From positions 1-9,720 of the forward strand of contig JAISXE010000266.1 in assembly GCA_031270615.1 (NCBI GenBank): a DNA stretch of 9,720 bases, read 5' to 3'. The DNA is from Spirochaetia bacterium. Its GTDB lineage: Bacteria; Spirochaetota; Spirochaetia; DTKZ01. Positions within the stretch are counted from its first letter, which is position 1, and every line of letters begins with the position of its first letter. The notes below the pieces were generated by a model. It worked only from the letters and a program-made list of their open reading frames with translations. It was not told the origin of the DNA and searched no databases. A program made the position numbers and the translations under genes. Of this stretch, positions 1 to 6,478 are shown piece after piece.

Positions 1-1
1 A

Positions 2-262
2 ACCTGGAAAGCCGACCTTGTTTTTCTCGCCCTGGGCTTTCTTGGCCCGGAACCCGAAACCCTCCAGGCCTTTGGCCTGGAAAAAGACGCGCGAAGCAAC
101 ATCAAAGCCGACTACGGCGTTTTCAAAACATCACACGAAAAGATTTTCGCCGCAGGAGACAGCCGCAGGGGCCAGTCCCTCGTCGTCTGGGCCATCCACG
201 AAGGCCGAAAAGCCGCCCGCGCGGTGGACCAGTTCCTCATGGGGAAAACGTTCTTGCCATAA
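2..262 (+). CDS. gltD: Glutamate synthase (GOGAT) small subunit, C-terminal fragment
   Basis: The reading frame is open from the window edge and ends at TAA 260-262, giving the last 86 residues. The stretch around IFAAGDSRRGQSLVVWAI, followed by HEGRKAARAVDQFLMG, is the classic C-terminal signature of the GltD / glutamate synthase beta-subunit family. There the AAGD motif contacts FAD and the following helix closes the second nucleotide-binding domain. The subunit passes electrons from NAD(P)H to the large GltB subunit, which makes glutamate from glutamine and 2-oxoglutarate in the cytoplasm. The N-terminal part, with the iron-sulfur cysteines and the main nucleotide-binding folds, lies outside the window. 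A related oxidoreductase of the same superfamily (NfnB/SudA type) cannot be fully excluded from the fragment alone, but RRGQSLVVWAI fits GltD best. Confidence 0.9.
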   Translation, partial: TWKADLVFLALGFLGPEPETLQAFGLEKDARSNIKADYGVFKTSHEKIFAAGDSRRGQSLVVWAIHEGRKAARAVDQFLMGKTFLP

Positions 263-275
263 AAAAACATTGAGG

Positions 276-305
276 AAACCCTGGGCATCGGCGTTTGCTT
301 TTTTT
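276..305 (+). terminator. Possible intrinsic terminator of gltD
   Basis: AAACCC (276-281) can pair with GG-C-GTTT (290-296) with one bulged base. The stem is followed after GC by seven T (299-305). It lies 14 bases past the gltD stop. The stem is short and bulged, so this is only plausible. Confidence 0.35.
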
Positions 306-330
306 CGGCCATATTGGTCGAGTTAGCACA

Positions 331-379
331 TTTTTTTGCGGCATAGGGATTGCAAGGCAATCCCTATGCCGCAAAAAAA
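331..379. repeat. Perfect 23-bp-arm palindrome with 3-base loop
   Basis: Positions 331-353 are the exact reverse complement of 357-379, with the loop AAG (354-356). Each outer end is seven T on the left and seven A on the right, and the GC-containing core starts GCGGCATAGG. The T-left, A-right polarity is the same read from either strand and is the opposite of an intrinsic terminator, which needs T after the stem. It forms the outer variable hairpin of the modular repeat that continues to 463. Confidence 0.95.
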
Positions 380-463
380 CCGGGCTTTCCGCTCCAATTC
401 CTCAGCCTGCCTGCGGCAGGCTTGCGGGATTTCCGCTGCAATCCCTTGTGCCCCACGGGCTGA
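371..463 (-). repeat. Modular repeat, copy 1: constant blocks around a variable hairpin
   Basis: This stretch matches, in opposite orientation, the copy at 1965-2060. The shared blocks are the run from GCAAAAAA and CCGGGCTTTCC through CCAATTCCTC (371-402), and the run from TGCGGGATTTCC to CCCCACGGGCTG (about 422-462). Between them lies a hairpin, AGCCTGCC-TGC-GGCAGGCT (403-421), which is replaced by an unrelated hairpin of the same stem length in the other copy. It directly adjoins the 331-379 palindrome. Confidence 0.85.
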
Positions 464-490
464 GTGTGGGCCTTAACTTGTTGACATTGG
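450..490 (+). repeat. TTGACA-bearing repeat upstream of cyuA
   Basis: GCCCCACGGGCTGA (450-463), a 6-base spacer, then GCCTTAACTTG plus TTGACATTGG (470-490). The same two blocks with a 5-base spacer occur on the - strand at 9598-9559, upstream of pyruvate kinase. Both copies point towards the gene that follows them. Confidence 0.9.
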
Positions 491-508
491 TTTATAAACA
501 ACTCTATT
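481..508 (+). promoter_or_regulatory. Possible promoter for cyuA
   Basis: A consensus -35 box TTGACA (481-486) is followed after 16 bases by TCTATT (503-508), a 4/6 match to the -10 consensus. It lies about 57 bases before the start codon. The -35 is part of the repeat shared with the pyk upstream region. The -10 is weak. Confidence 0.4.
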
Positions 509-565
509 GACCAAAAAAAAATTCACTGGTACTGTTATTCCATTACGGTTTTTTAGGGAGACGCT

Positions 566-1840
566 TTGCTCAGGCAGGATTCCAAGTACAGGAATTATGT
601 CCAAATATTAAAAGAGGAGCTTGTGCCGGCCATGGGCTGCACGGAGCCGGCGGCAATAGCCTGCGCTTCGGCGCGCGCCCGGCAGATTCTCGGAAGGCGG
701 CCCGAAAAGGTCCTTGTCGAGGTAAGCGGGAATATCGTCAAAAATGTGAAGAGCGTGCTTATTCCCAATACCGGGGGCCTGAAAGGGATCAAGGCCGCGG
801 CGGCGGCTGGCATTGTGGCGGGAAAGCCGGAAAAATACCTGGAAGCCATTGCGGAGGTTTCGCGGGAGCAGAAACAGGAAATCGGCGAATTCCTGAAAAA
901 CATCCCCATTGAGGTGCGGCTGGCTGACACGCCGAGGGTTTTTGAAATACGGATTGAAGTGCGCGCGCAGGACTCCCGCGCGAAGGTATGCGTCGTTGAC
1001 GCGCATACCAATATCGTGCTGGAAGAAAAAGACGGAACCGTTTTGTACGAAAAAACCGGCGCGGAACAGGCGGAGCGGGAAACCGACAGGAGCCTTTTGA
1101 ATGTGGCGGATATTATTGATTTCGCCGATACCGTGGACTTGGCTGACGTGCGCGGCATCCTGGAACCCCAGATCCGCTATAATTCCGCGATCTCCCGCGA
1201 GGGCCTGGAGAGAAGCTACGGGGCGAACATCGGCAGGATTCTTTTAAAAAGCTACGGGAGCGACATCAGGCAGCGGGCAAAGGCCGCGGCAGCGGCGGGG
1301 TCGGACGCGCGGATGGGCGGCTGCGGGCTTCCGGTGATAATCGTGTCGGGCAGCGGGAACCAGGGGATAACCGCGTCCATGCCGGTTGTGGAATACGCGA
1401 AGGAATACGGGGCGGACGGGGAAACGCTTTTGCGGGCGCTGGTGCTTTCCGATCTTGTGGCCATACATCTGAAGTCGGGCATCGGGAAGCTTTCGGCCTA
1501 CTGCGGGGTTGTCAGCGCCGGGGCCGCGGCGGGCGCGGGCATAGCGTACCTTGACGGAGGCCGCGGCGAGGCGATAAGCCACACCATTGTGAATGCCCTG
1601 GCCATAGTCTCCGGCATTGTCTGCGACGGGGCAAAGCCTTCCTGCGCGGCCAAGATCGCCTCGGCGGTCGACGCGGGCATCTTCGGCTATGAGATGTACA
1701 AAAACGGCGACCAGTTTTACGGGGGGGACGGTTTTGTCGCCAAGGGGGTGGAAAACACCATCAGGATCATCAACCGGATTGGCAAGGAGGGCATGAGGGA
1801 TACCGACAGGGAGATCATCCAGATAATGCTTGAGGAATAA
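566..1840 (+). CDS. cyuA: L-cysteine desulfidase (CyuA / UPF0597, serine-dehydratase-like family)
   Basis: The 424-residue protein fits the usual length of the family that includes E. coli CyuA (YhaM) and the archaeal cysteine desulfidase. These enzymes use a 4Fe-4S cluster to convert L-cysteine to pyruvate, ammonia and sulfide in the cytoplasm. Visible hallmarks are VPAMGCTEPAAIA (residues 20-32, Cys25), GGCGLPVIIVSGSGNQG (251-267), AYCGVVSAGAA (Cys313) and GIVCDGAKPSCAAK (Cys353, Cys360). Cys25, Cys313 and Cys353 are the likely cluster ligands by analogy with the archaeal enzyme. I chose the TTG start at 566 because AGGGAG (555-560) lies 5 bases upstream; the next in-frame ATG (632) would remove most of the residues before Cys25. 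No dedicated cysteine importer or CyuR-type regulator is adjacent. A run of seven G at 1721-1727 encodes Gly-Gly near the C-terminus. Activity on serine or another beta-substituted amino acid is possible. Confidence 0.88.
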   Translation: MLRQDSKYRNYVQILKEELVPAMGCTEPAAIACASARARQILGRRPEKVLVEVSGNIVKNVKSVLIPNTGGLKGIKAAAAAGIVAGKPEKYLEAIAEVSREQKQEIGEFLKNIPIEVRLADTPRVFEIRIEVRAQDSRAKVCVVDAHTNIVLEEKDGTVLYEKTGAEQAERETDRSLLNVADIIDFADTVDLADVRGILEPQIRYNSAISREGLERSYGANIGRILLKSYGSDIRQRAKAAAAAGSDARMGGCGLPVIIVSGSGNQGITASMPVVEYAKEYGADGETLLRALVLSDLVAIHLKSGIGKLSAYCGVVSAGAAAGAGIAYLDGGRGEAISHTIVNALAIVSGIVCDGAKPSCAAKIASAVDAGIFGYEMYKNGDQFYGGDGFVAKGVENTIRIINRIGKEGMRDTDREIIQIMLEE

Positions 1841-1870
1841 AACAATAAATAGGGCCTTCCCAAAAACCCA

Positions 1871-1970
1871 GGATGCATGGGCGAGCAACGATTTTGCCTT
1901 GCAAAATCGTGACCAGCCCGGGATGCATGGGCGAGCAACGATTTTGCCTTGCAAAATCGTGACCAGCCCG
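1871..1970. repeat. Two exact tandem copies of a 50-bp hairpin repeat
   Basis: Positions 1871-1920 and 1921-1970 are identical. Each unit is GGATGCATGGGCGAGCA, a hairpin ACGATTTTGC-CTT-GCAAAATCGT, then GACCAGCCCG. The same outer blocks occur reversed at 7476-7620 with different stem sequences. The last bases (CCAGCCCG) are shared with the start of the modular repeat. Confidence 0.97.
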
Positions 1971-2060
1971 TGGGGCGCAATGGGATTGAAGCGGAAATCC
2001 CGCAGGATGTGCATTGGCACATCCGAGGAATTGGAGCGGAAAGCCCGGTTTTTTGCGGAG
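1965..2060 (+). repeat. Modular repeat, copy 2
   Basis: This is the counterpart of 371-463 in opposite orientation: CAGCCCGTGGGGCGCAA, then GCGGAAATCCCGCA, a variable hairpin GGATGTGC-ATTG-GCACATCC, then GAGGAATTGGAGCGG and AAAGCCCGG. It ends in TTTTTTGC-GGA-GCAAAAAA, a short version of the T/A-bounded palindrome seen at 331-379. Constant blocks are nearly identical between copies while both hairpins differ. Confidence 0.88.
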
Positions 2061-2145
2061 CAAAAAATGCGCGCGTTTGTTTTGAAACAGGCTCAGGGAG
2101 TTTTGGGAAAAGCCCAATAATGAAAAAAAAGGAGTATGTAAGGAC

Positions 2146-3138
2146 ATGACACACAAGGAAAGAATCGAAAACGCTTTGGCGATGAGGGAAACCGACAGGC
2201 TGCCCTACGGCATGTGGCTGCACTTCCCGAATGAGGACAGGATGCCGGTGCGTCTTGCGGAACTGACGCTGCGCTACCAGAGGGAGCTTGATCTTGATTT
2301 TGTCAAATATATGCCCTACGGCATGCATTCCACGATTGACTGGGGTTCGCAGCTTAATCTTTTTCCGGGTTTCGACAGGATACCCGAACCCCGCAACTGG
2401 CCCATACAGAAGCCTGAGGACTGGGACAGGATTACCCCGAAAAGCGGAACGGAAAGCGAGTACGCCGTTATTCTCGAATCCCAGAAGCTGTTCAGAAGGA
2501 TGCGCCGGGAAGTCGTGCCTTTCGTGCAGACCGTGTTCAGCCCCATGACGACGGCGGCCAAGCTGGCTTCGGCGGACACGCTTATCAAACATCTGCGCGA
2601 ATGCCCGGAAAAAGTAAAGCGCGGCCTGGAAGTGATAACGGAAACCACCATCGAATACGCCGTTGCCGCCGTGGAGCAGGGCGCGGACGGTATTTTTTTC
2701 GCGACGCAGATGTCCAACAGGAAAATCACGGCAAAGGAGCATGCCGATTTCGTCAAGGCTTACGACCTGCCGGTTTTGAACGCGGTCAAGGGAAAGTCCT
2801 GGTTCAACATGCTGCATATCCACGGCGCGGATACCTGGTTCGGGGAGCTTCTGGATTATCCGGTTCAGGCCATCAACTGGCACGACCGCGACGACGGCCC
2901 GGCCATGGGCGAGGCGCGGAAACTGGTAAAGGACAAGGCTTTTATCGGGGGCTTGAGCCATATAAAAACCCTGCCCAAGGGCACGGAGGACGAGATCAAG
3001 GCCCAAATCGAGGATACCTGGAACAGGGGGGAGAGCCGGGGCGTGATTCTGGCGCCGGGCTGCGGGGCATTGCCGGCAACGCCGCTGGACAGGCTTCTGT
3101 TCGTCAGCAAGTGCGTCAGGGAGACCGCGCGGGCATAA
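2146..3138 (+). CDS. Uroporphyrinogen decarboxylase superfamily protein, not canonical HemE
   Basis: The 330-residue protein has the overall pattern of the UroD superfamily, a TIM-barrel group. It starts with a typical helix (HKERIENALAMRETDRLPYG) and ends with GVILAPGCGALPATPLDRL (residues 299-317), close to the C-terminal region of MtaA/MtbA-type methyltransferases. The HemE N-terminal signature with its paired arginines (MRQAGRYLPEY type) is absent, so haem synthesis is unlikely. Methyltransferase relatives bind zinc with His-x-Cys and a later Cys; here the first part reads LHIHG (His224, His226), with Cys306 as a possible third ligand. The ATG start at 2146 has AAAAGGAG (2127-2134) 11 bases upstream and a closer AAGGA almost touching it. 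It sits 275 bases before a TRAP operon. Possible roles are methyl transfer from a small methylated compound or a decarboxylase; the substrate is unknown. Confidence 0.8.
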   Translation: MTHKERIENALAMRETDRLPYGMWLHFPNEDRMPVRLAELTLRYQRELDLDFVKYMPYGMHSTIDWGSQLNLFPGFDRIPEPRNWPIQKPEDWDRITPKSGTESEYAVILESQKLFRRMRREVVPFVQTVFSPMTTAAKLASADTLIKHLRECPEKVKRGLEVITETTIEYAVAAVEQGADGIFFATQMSNRKITAKEHADFVKAYDLPVLNAVKGKSWFNMLHIHGADTWFGELLDYPVQAINWHDRDDGPAMGEARKLVKDKAFIGGLSHIKTLPKGTEDEIKAQIEDTWNRGESRGVILAPGCGALPATPLDRLLFVSKCVRETARA

Positions 3139-3294
3139 TCCCCGATGTAAGCCACGGGCCCCACGGACGGGGGGCGGGGATCCGGCAAGAGACGGGAAAG
3201 CATCATTTCCCCGGCCGGGGTGGTCTGTGGTTTCTTTCTATATCTGATGCATCTGCTGCGCCCAAATTCTTATTTGTTACTTGTTGGCTCCCCG

Positions 3295-3339
3295 CACCCT
3301 CCCTCTGCACACCCTCCCTTCACACACCCTCCCTTTGCC
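3295..3339. repeat. Three tandem 15-bp units
   Basis: The core CACCCTCCCT recurs at exactly 15-base spacing at 3295, 3310 and 3325, with variation only in the last five bases of each unit. It is strongly pyrimidine-rich on the + strand and ends about 20 bases before the predicted dctP -35 box. Confidence 0.9.
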
Positions 3340-3360
3340 CTTGCCCAATAAAAAATATCG

Positions 3361-3388
3361 TTGTATAGTAGGATATTATTGCTATAAA
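3361..3388 (+). promoter_or_regulatory. Promoter of the dctPQM operon
   Basis: TTGTAT (3361-3366), a 16-base spacer and TATAAA (3383-3388) form a good housekeeping-type promoter in an AT-rich island. The predicted start near 3395 leaves a very short leader. AAGGAGG (3398-3404) follows, 9 bases before the dctP ATG. Confidence 0.6.
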
Positions 3389-3413
3389 CCATAAATGAAG
3401 GAGGTTTGTATTT

Positions 3414-4457
3414 ATGGCACGAAAGATTCTTGTTGGCGTTTTTGCTTTGGCTGTGATAGGCTCGTTGTCCGCCGGGGGGGCTTCCGAAGGGGACAAGCCC
3501 GCGGATAAACCCGCCGCGGCCGCGCAGACATTTAACCTTCGCATGGCGACGGTTGTGAACCGCCCCCATCCCTGGTTCGACGCGGCGGATTATGTGATTA
3601 AGGAGATGTCCGACAAAACCGGTGGCGCGGTGCAGATCAAGATTTTCGGCGGCGGCCAGTTGGGGACCGACCAGTCCACGTTTGAGGACATGCGGACCGG
3701 AACCCTTGATCTGGTTGTGGGCGGGGCCACTACCGCCGCGCCCGTGGTTCCTGAGATCGGCATCCTCAACCTGCCGTATTTCTACAAGGACCTTGACCAG
3801 TTCCGCAAGGTCATGGATCCCAAGGGGCCGGTTGTCCAAAAGTATAAAGAGGTTTACGCGCAGAAAAATCTCGGCGTAAAACTGCTTTCCCTCGGCGGCG
3901 GCGGCGCCCGTGTTTTTTCCAACAATTTGAAGGACATTACCGAACCCAGCCAACTGCAGGGCATCAAAATGCGGGTTCCCAAAAACCCGGAGGACGCGCG
4001 GATTTGGAGTTCCATCGGCGCCATAGTGACCGGCATGGGCTGGAACGAAATCTACCCCGGGCTTCAGGCAGGCGTCATCAATTCCTTTGAAAGCACTTTC
4101 AGCTCTTTCATCGGCAGCAAGCTCTACGAAGTGGCCAAGCACGTCAGCAACACCCAGCACATCATCATGGTAAGCCACCTGCTGGTCAGCGACATCACCT
4201 GGAAGAAGCTTCCCCCGGACTACCAAAAGATTCTGGACGATGCCAGCGTCCAGGTTTGCCGCATTTTTACCGACAAGGGCGAGGAAGTCGACGCGCAGTA
4301 CGTCAAGGACCTGCAAACCAAGTACGGCTGCACCGTCAGCGAGGTGAACAGGGCGGCGTTCCAGCAGGCCTTCCAGTCCCTGCATGAGGAGCTTGCCGCG
4401 AAGGGCGGCTCTGCGGATATTCTGAAGCTCATGCGGCAGATTCGCGACGGCAAGTAG
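3414..4457 (+). CDS. dctP: TRAP transporter substrate-binding protein (DctP family)
   Basis: The 347-residue protein has an N-terminal export signal, with Arg3-Lys4, a hydrophobic core at about residues 5-18, and SLSAGGASEG as the likely cleavage area. A DctP-type binding fold follows: FNLRMATVVNRPHPW near the start of the mature part, IFGGGQLGTD (77-86), and GIKMRVPKNPE (183-193), whose Arg187 is the family arginine that pairs with the substrate carboxylate. GWNEIYPGLQAGVINSFE (209-226) is the usual later signature. It should capture an organic acid outside the cytoplasmic membrane and deliver it to DctQM. The start is supported by AAGGAGG at ideal spacing. The signal resembles a lipobox, but glycines (GGGGGGG run, 3474-3480) occupy the place where a lipid-bearing Cys would sit. 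The exact ligand cannot be read from the sequence. Confidence 0.92.
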   Translation: MARKILVGVFALAVIGSLSAGGASEGDKPADKPAAAAQTFNLRMATVVNRPHPWFDAADYVIKEMSDKTGGAVQIKIFGGGQLGTDQSTFEDMRTGTLDLVVGGATTAAPVVPEIGILNLPYFYKDLDQFRKVMDPKGPVVQKYKEVYAQKNLGVKLLSLGGGGARVFSNNLKDITEPSQLQGIKMRVPKNPEDARIWSSIGAIVTGMGWNEIYPGLQAGVINSFESTFSSFIGSKLYEVAKHVSNTQHIIMVSHLLVSDITWKKLPPDYQKILDDASVQVCRIFTDKGEEVDAQYVKDLQTKYGCTVSEVNRAAFQQAFQSLHEELAAKGGSADILKLMRQIRDGK

Positions 4458-4460
4458 CAT

Positions 4461-4976
4461 GTGCGGAAAAGGACCATGGAAGTATTAAAAAAAATCAATG
4501 ACGTTTTATGCATGGTTCTGCGGGCTGTGGGCCTGGTACTGGTAAGCCTTTTTACCGGCATTGTCATGTTCCAGGTCATAGCCCGTAACTACATCAAGAT
4601 CTCGGTTCCCTGGACGGATGAGGCCTCTGTCATATTTTTCATCTGGGCGGTCATGGTAGGCTCGGCCGTGGGCGTGCGTAAAAGGCTCCATTATTTGGTG
4701 GACATTTTTCCCGCATCCTACGTCCGCGTGAACGCCCTCATGGATCTGTTTGCCGGCGTTTTGGTGTTCGCGATAATCGTTGTCCTGTTTTGGGGAGGCC
4801 TCATTTATTTTGAAATGGGATTCAGCAGGAATTTCGATTCGATCATCATCACCATGGCCTGGCTTTTTATTTCCCTGCCTGTCTCCGCGTTCTGCATGAT
4901 CCTGTTTACCATCGAAAACATACTTATCGACATAGGCCGGGTGAAAAAGGCCTTTACGAATGGAGGCGTCCAGTGA
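4461..4976 (+). CDS. dctQ: TRAP transporter small membrane subunit (DctQ)
   Basis: The 171-residue membrane protein has four hydrophobic helices at about residues 20-42, 55-72, 91-115 and 127-150, the usual DctQ topology. The characteristic stretch WTDEASVIFFIWAVMVGSA (51-69), followed by GVRKRLH, is present. DctQ holds the large DctM subunit and takes part in docking the loaded binding protein. The frame opens with GTG at 4461, three bases after dctP, with no clear ribosome site. An in-frame ATG at 4476 has AAGGA just upstream (2 bases) and may be the true start, giving 166 residues. The 3' end overlaps dctM by four bases (GTGA), so the two should be translationally coupled. Confidence 0.9.
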   Translation: MRKRTMEVLKKINDVLCMVLRAVGLVLVSLFTGIVMFQVIARNYIKISVPWTDEASVIFFIWAVMVGSAVGVRKRLHYLVDIFPASYVRVNALMDLFAGVLVFAIIVVLFWGGLIYFEMGFSRNFDSIIITMAWLFISLPVSAFCMILFTIENILIDIGRVKKAFTNGGVQ

Positions 4977-6265
4977 ATCCCCTTATTCTTCTTCTTGGCG
5001 GGTTTTTCGCCCTTATAGCGATCCGCGTTCCCCTGGCCTTCGCGCTGATCCTCTCCTCCCTCGCGGTCATCATCCAGCTCGGTTTGCCTTTTGTAAGCAT
5101 CGCGAACCAGCTTTTTACGGGCATCAACTCCTTTCCCCTGCTGGCCGTCCCGTTTTTTCTGATTCTGGGCAACCTGCTGACCACCGGCGGCATTACCGAG
5201 CGCCTTATCGATGTCGCGAACGCCTGGGTGGGGCACATCAAGGGGGGGCTTGGCCATGTGAATGTCGTGGTAAGCATGCTCTTCGCGGGCCTGTCCGGCT
5301 CCCCGGCCTCCGATGCGGCGGGCGAAGGCGCGGTGATCATTCCCGCGATGGTGAAAAGCGGCTTTGACAAGGATTTCACCGTGGCTATTACCGCCTGCTC
5401 CTCGGTGCTGGGCGCGATCATCCCGCCAAGCATCACGATGGTCCTGTACGGGGCCATGGGGCAGGTCTCCGTGGGCGCGCTGTTTCTCGCGGGCATCGTG
5501 CCGGGAATCCTCATCGGCTTTTCCCAGATGGGCTATGTCGCCTACATGGCGCACAGGCGGAACTATCCCGCCCTGCCCAAGGCCACCTGGAAGGAGAGGC
5601 TTGTCCGCACCGTGCGGGCCGTCCCCCCTTTGAGCATACCCCTCATCATCCTGGGCGGCATCACCCAGGGCATCTTTACCGCGACCGAGGCCGCCGCCGT
5701 GTCGCTTTTCATCGGGCTTTTCCTTGTGTATGTCGTGTACCGCGACACATCCTGGAAGGAACTGCCCAAGCTCTTTACCGAGGGGGTCATCACCTTTTCC
5801 CTGCCGATGTTCGCCGTCGCCTGCGCCTGCGTTTTGGGCTGGCTTATCGCCTACCTTGACGCGCCCGCCATGATTGCCCGCGCCATGATGAGCCTCACCA
5901 CCTCGTATTTCGGCATCTACGCCATGCTGATCATCTTCCTGCTCATCATCGGAACCTTCCTGAGTCCCGTGGCAAGCATCATCATCTTCCTGCCCATCAT
6001 CCAGGAAATGGGCAACGCCGGAGGCATAAACCCCGTGCATCTGGGCGTCATCGTCACGGTCCTTCTGGCCCTGGGGCAGGTAACGCCGCCCTACGGCATC
6101 TGCCTTTTGATCGACTGCCAAATCGCCGGCCTGTCCATGCCCAGAGCCTTCAAGGCGACGATTCCCATCCTGATCCTGGCCATAGGCGTGGTCTTTATCG
6201 GAATCATTTTTCCCGACCTCTTCCTGTTCATCCCGAAACTGCTTATGCCCGCGATCTTCCAATAA
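4973..6265 (+). CDS. dctM: TRAP transporter large membrane subunit (DctM)
   Basis: The 430-residue, very hydrophobic protein has the length and pattern of DctM, the channel subunit that couples substrate entry to the sodium or proton gradient. Recognisable segments are SFPLLAVPFFLILGNLL (53-69), FAGLSGSPASDAAGEGA (104-120), SSVLGAIIPPSI (143-154), GIFTATEAAAV (233-243), GTFLSPVASIIIFLPI (327-342) and LGQVTPPYG near 367-375. These are the two inverted-repeat hairpin and helix regions typical of the family. The GTG start at 4973 overlaps the dctQ stop and has GGAGG (4962-4966) six bases upstream. A run of seven G (5242-5248) encodes Gly-Gly. The three TRAP genes are complete and in the order dctP-dctQ-dctM. 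The transported acid is unknown. Confidence 0.95.
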   Translation: MNPLILLLGGFFALIAIRVPLAFALILSSLAVIIQLGLPFVSIANQLFTGINSFPLLAVPFFLILGNLLTTGGITERLIDVANAWVGHIKGGLGHVNVVVSMLFAGLSGSPASDAAGEGAVIIPAMVKSGFDKDFTVAITACSSVLGAIIPPSITMVLYGAMGQVSVGALFLAGIVPGILIGFSQMGYVAYMAHRRNYPALPKATWKERLVRTVRAVPPLSIPLIILGGITQGIFTATEAAAVSLFIGLFLVYVVYRDTSWKELPKLFTEGVITFSLPMFAVACACVLGWLIAYLDAPAMIARAMMSLTTSYFGIYAMLIIFLLIIGTFLSPVASIIIFLPIIQEMGNAGGINPVHLGVIVTVLLALGQVTPPYGICLLIDCQIAGLSMPRAFKATIPILILAIGVVFIGIIFPDLFLFIPKLLMPAIFQ

Positions 6266-6269
6266 TAGG

Positions 6270-6299
6270 GTTGTTTAGAAACCTCGGTTTCTAAACAAC
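6270..6299 (+). terminator. Hairpin after dctM, possible terminator
   Basis: GTTGTTTAGAAACC (6270-6283) is the exact reverse complement of GGTTTCTAAACAAC (6286-6299). It starts four bases after the dctM stop. Only two T follow, so it is a poor intrinsic terminator; it may instead protect the mRNA 3' end or be another palindromic repeat. Confidence 0.45.
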
Positions 6300-6316
6300 T
6301 TCCCCCTGAAAACACT

Positions 6317-6345
6317 GGAATTTGCCGCTATTTGCGGCAAATTCC
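6317..6345. repeat. 12-bp-arm hairpin joined to a direct repeat
   Basis: GGAATTTGCCGC (6317-6328) and GCGGCAAATTCC (6334-6345) are exact reverse complements around the loop TATTT. Outside it, CCTGAAAAC (6304-6312) pairs with GTTTTCAGG (6354-6362), so a larger cruciform can form. No T-run follows. Confidence 0.8.
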
Positions 6346-6375
6346 GCGAACTTTGTTTTCAGGCGCTCTCCTTTA
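6345..6375 (+). repeat. ~31-bp direct repeat, copy 1
   Basis: CGCGAACTTTGTTTTCAGG then CGCTCTCCTTTA. It matches 6585-6615 with only two differences (C/G and C/A). Confidence 0.9.
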
Positions 6376-6478
6376 GAGCTTATCCTTAAATAACGCATAG
6401 TACACAAAGGAAAAAATTTACCACGGACAACACGGACTGCGCCGACAAAGACAGGCAAAAACCGCACCCGGAAATTGC

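Larger units (their letters stand above)
263..565. other. Gene-free gap between gltD and cyuA, built of repeat modules
   Basis: I see no credible gene here on either strand. The gap holds a possible gltD terminator (276-305), a very long palindrome (331-379), a constant/variable repeat module (371-463), a TTGACA-bearing repeat (450-490) and a possible promoter (481-508). Most of it is therefore repeat-derived. Apparent open frames crossing it lack ribosome sites and run through palindromes, so they are not called. Confidence 0.75.
1841..2145. other. Gene-free gap between cyuA and the UroD-like gene, nearly all repeats
   Basis: The gap holds two exact 50-bp tandem units (1871-1970) that run straight into a second copy of the modular repeat (1965-2060). 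Open frames crossing it are repeat sequence and have no convincing start signal. I see no clear promoter or intrinsic terminator. The two flanking genes are therefore not obviously in one operon. Confidence 0.75.

Noticed and set aside
331..379. Intrinsic terminator for gltD
   Set aside because: On both strands the T-run precedes the stem and the A-run follows it, the wrong order for an intrinsic terminator.
1871..1970. CRISPR array
   Set aside because: The two units are directly adjacent with no unique spacer, and the three reversed units at 7476-7620 also lack spacers and have palindromic centres.
1871..2060. Integron attC sites
   Set aside because: The hairpins are perfectly paired and I cannot find the paired RYYYAAC/GTTRRRY core boxes or the extrahelical bases expected of attC; no integrase is present.
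1717..3006. Long - strand frame across the end of cyuA, the repeats and the UroD-like gene
   Set aside because: It overlaps two well-supported genes and runs through repeats; no homology pattern is visible.
2146..3138. Canonical haem-pathway HemE
   Set aside because: The N-terminal arginine motif needed for uroporphyrinogen binding is missing, and no other haem gene is nearby.
3138..3181. Terminator after the UroD-like gene from ATCCCCG/CGGGGAT
   Set aside because: The seven-base arms are separated by 30 bases and no T-run follows.
4805..6262. Long - strand frame opposite dctM and the end of dctQ
   Set aside because: It has highly biased Gly/Asp/His/Lys composition, typical of the complement of membrane-protein codons, and no start signal.
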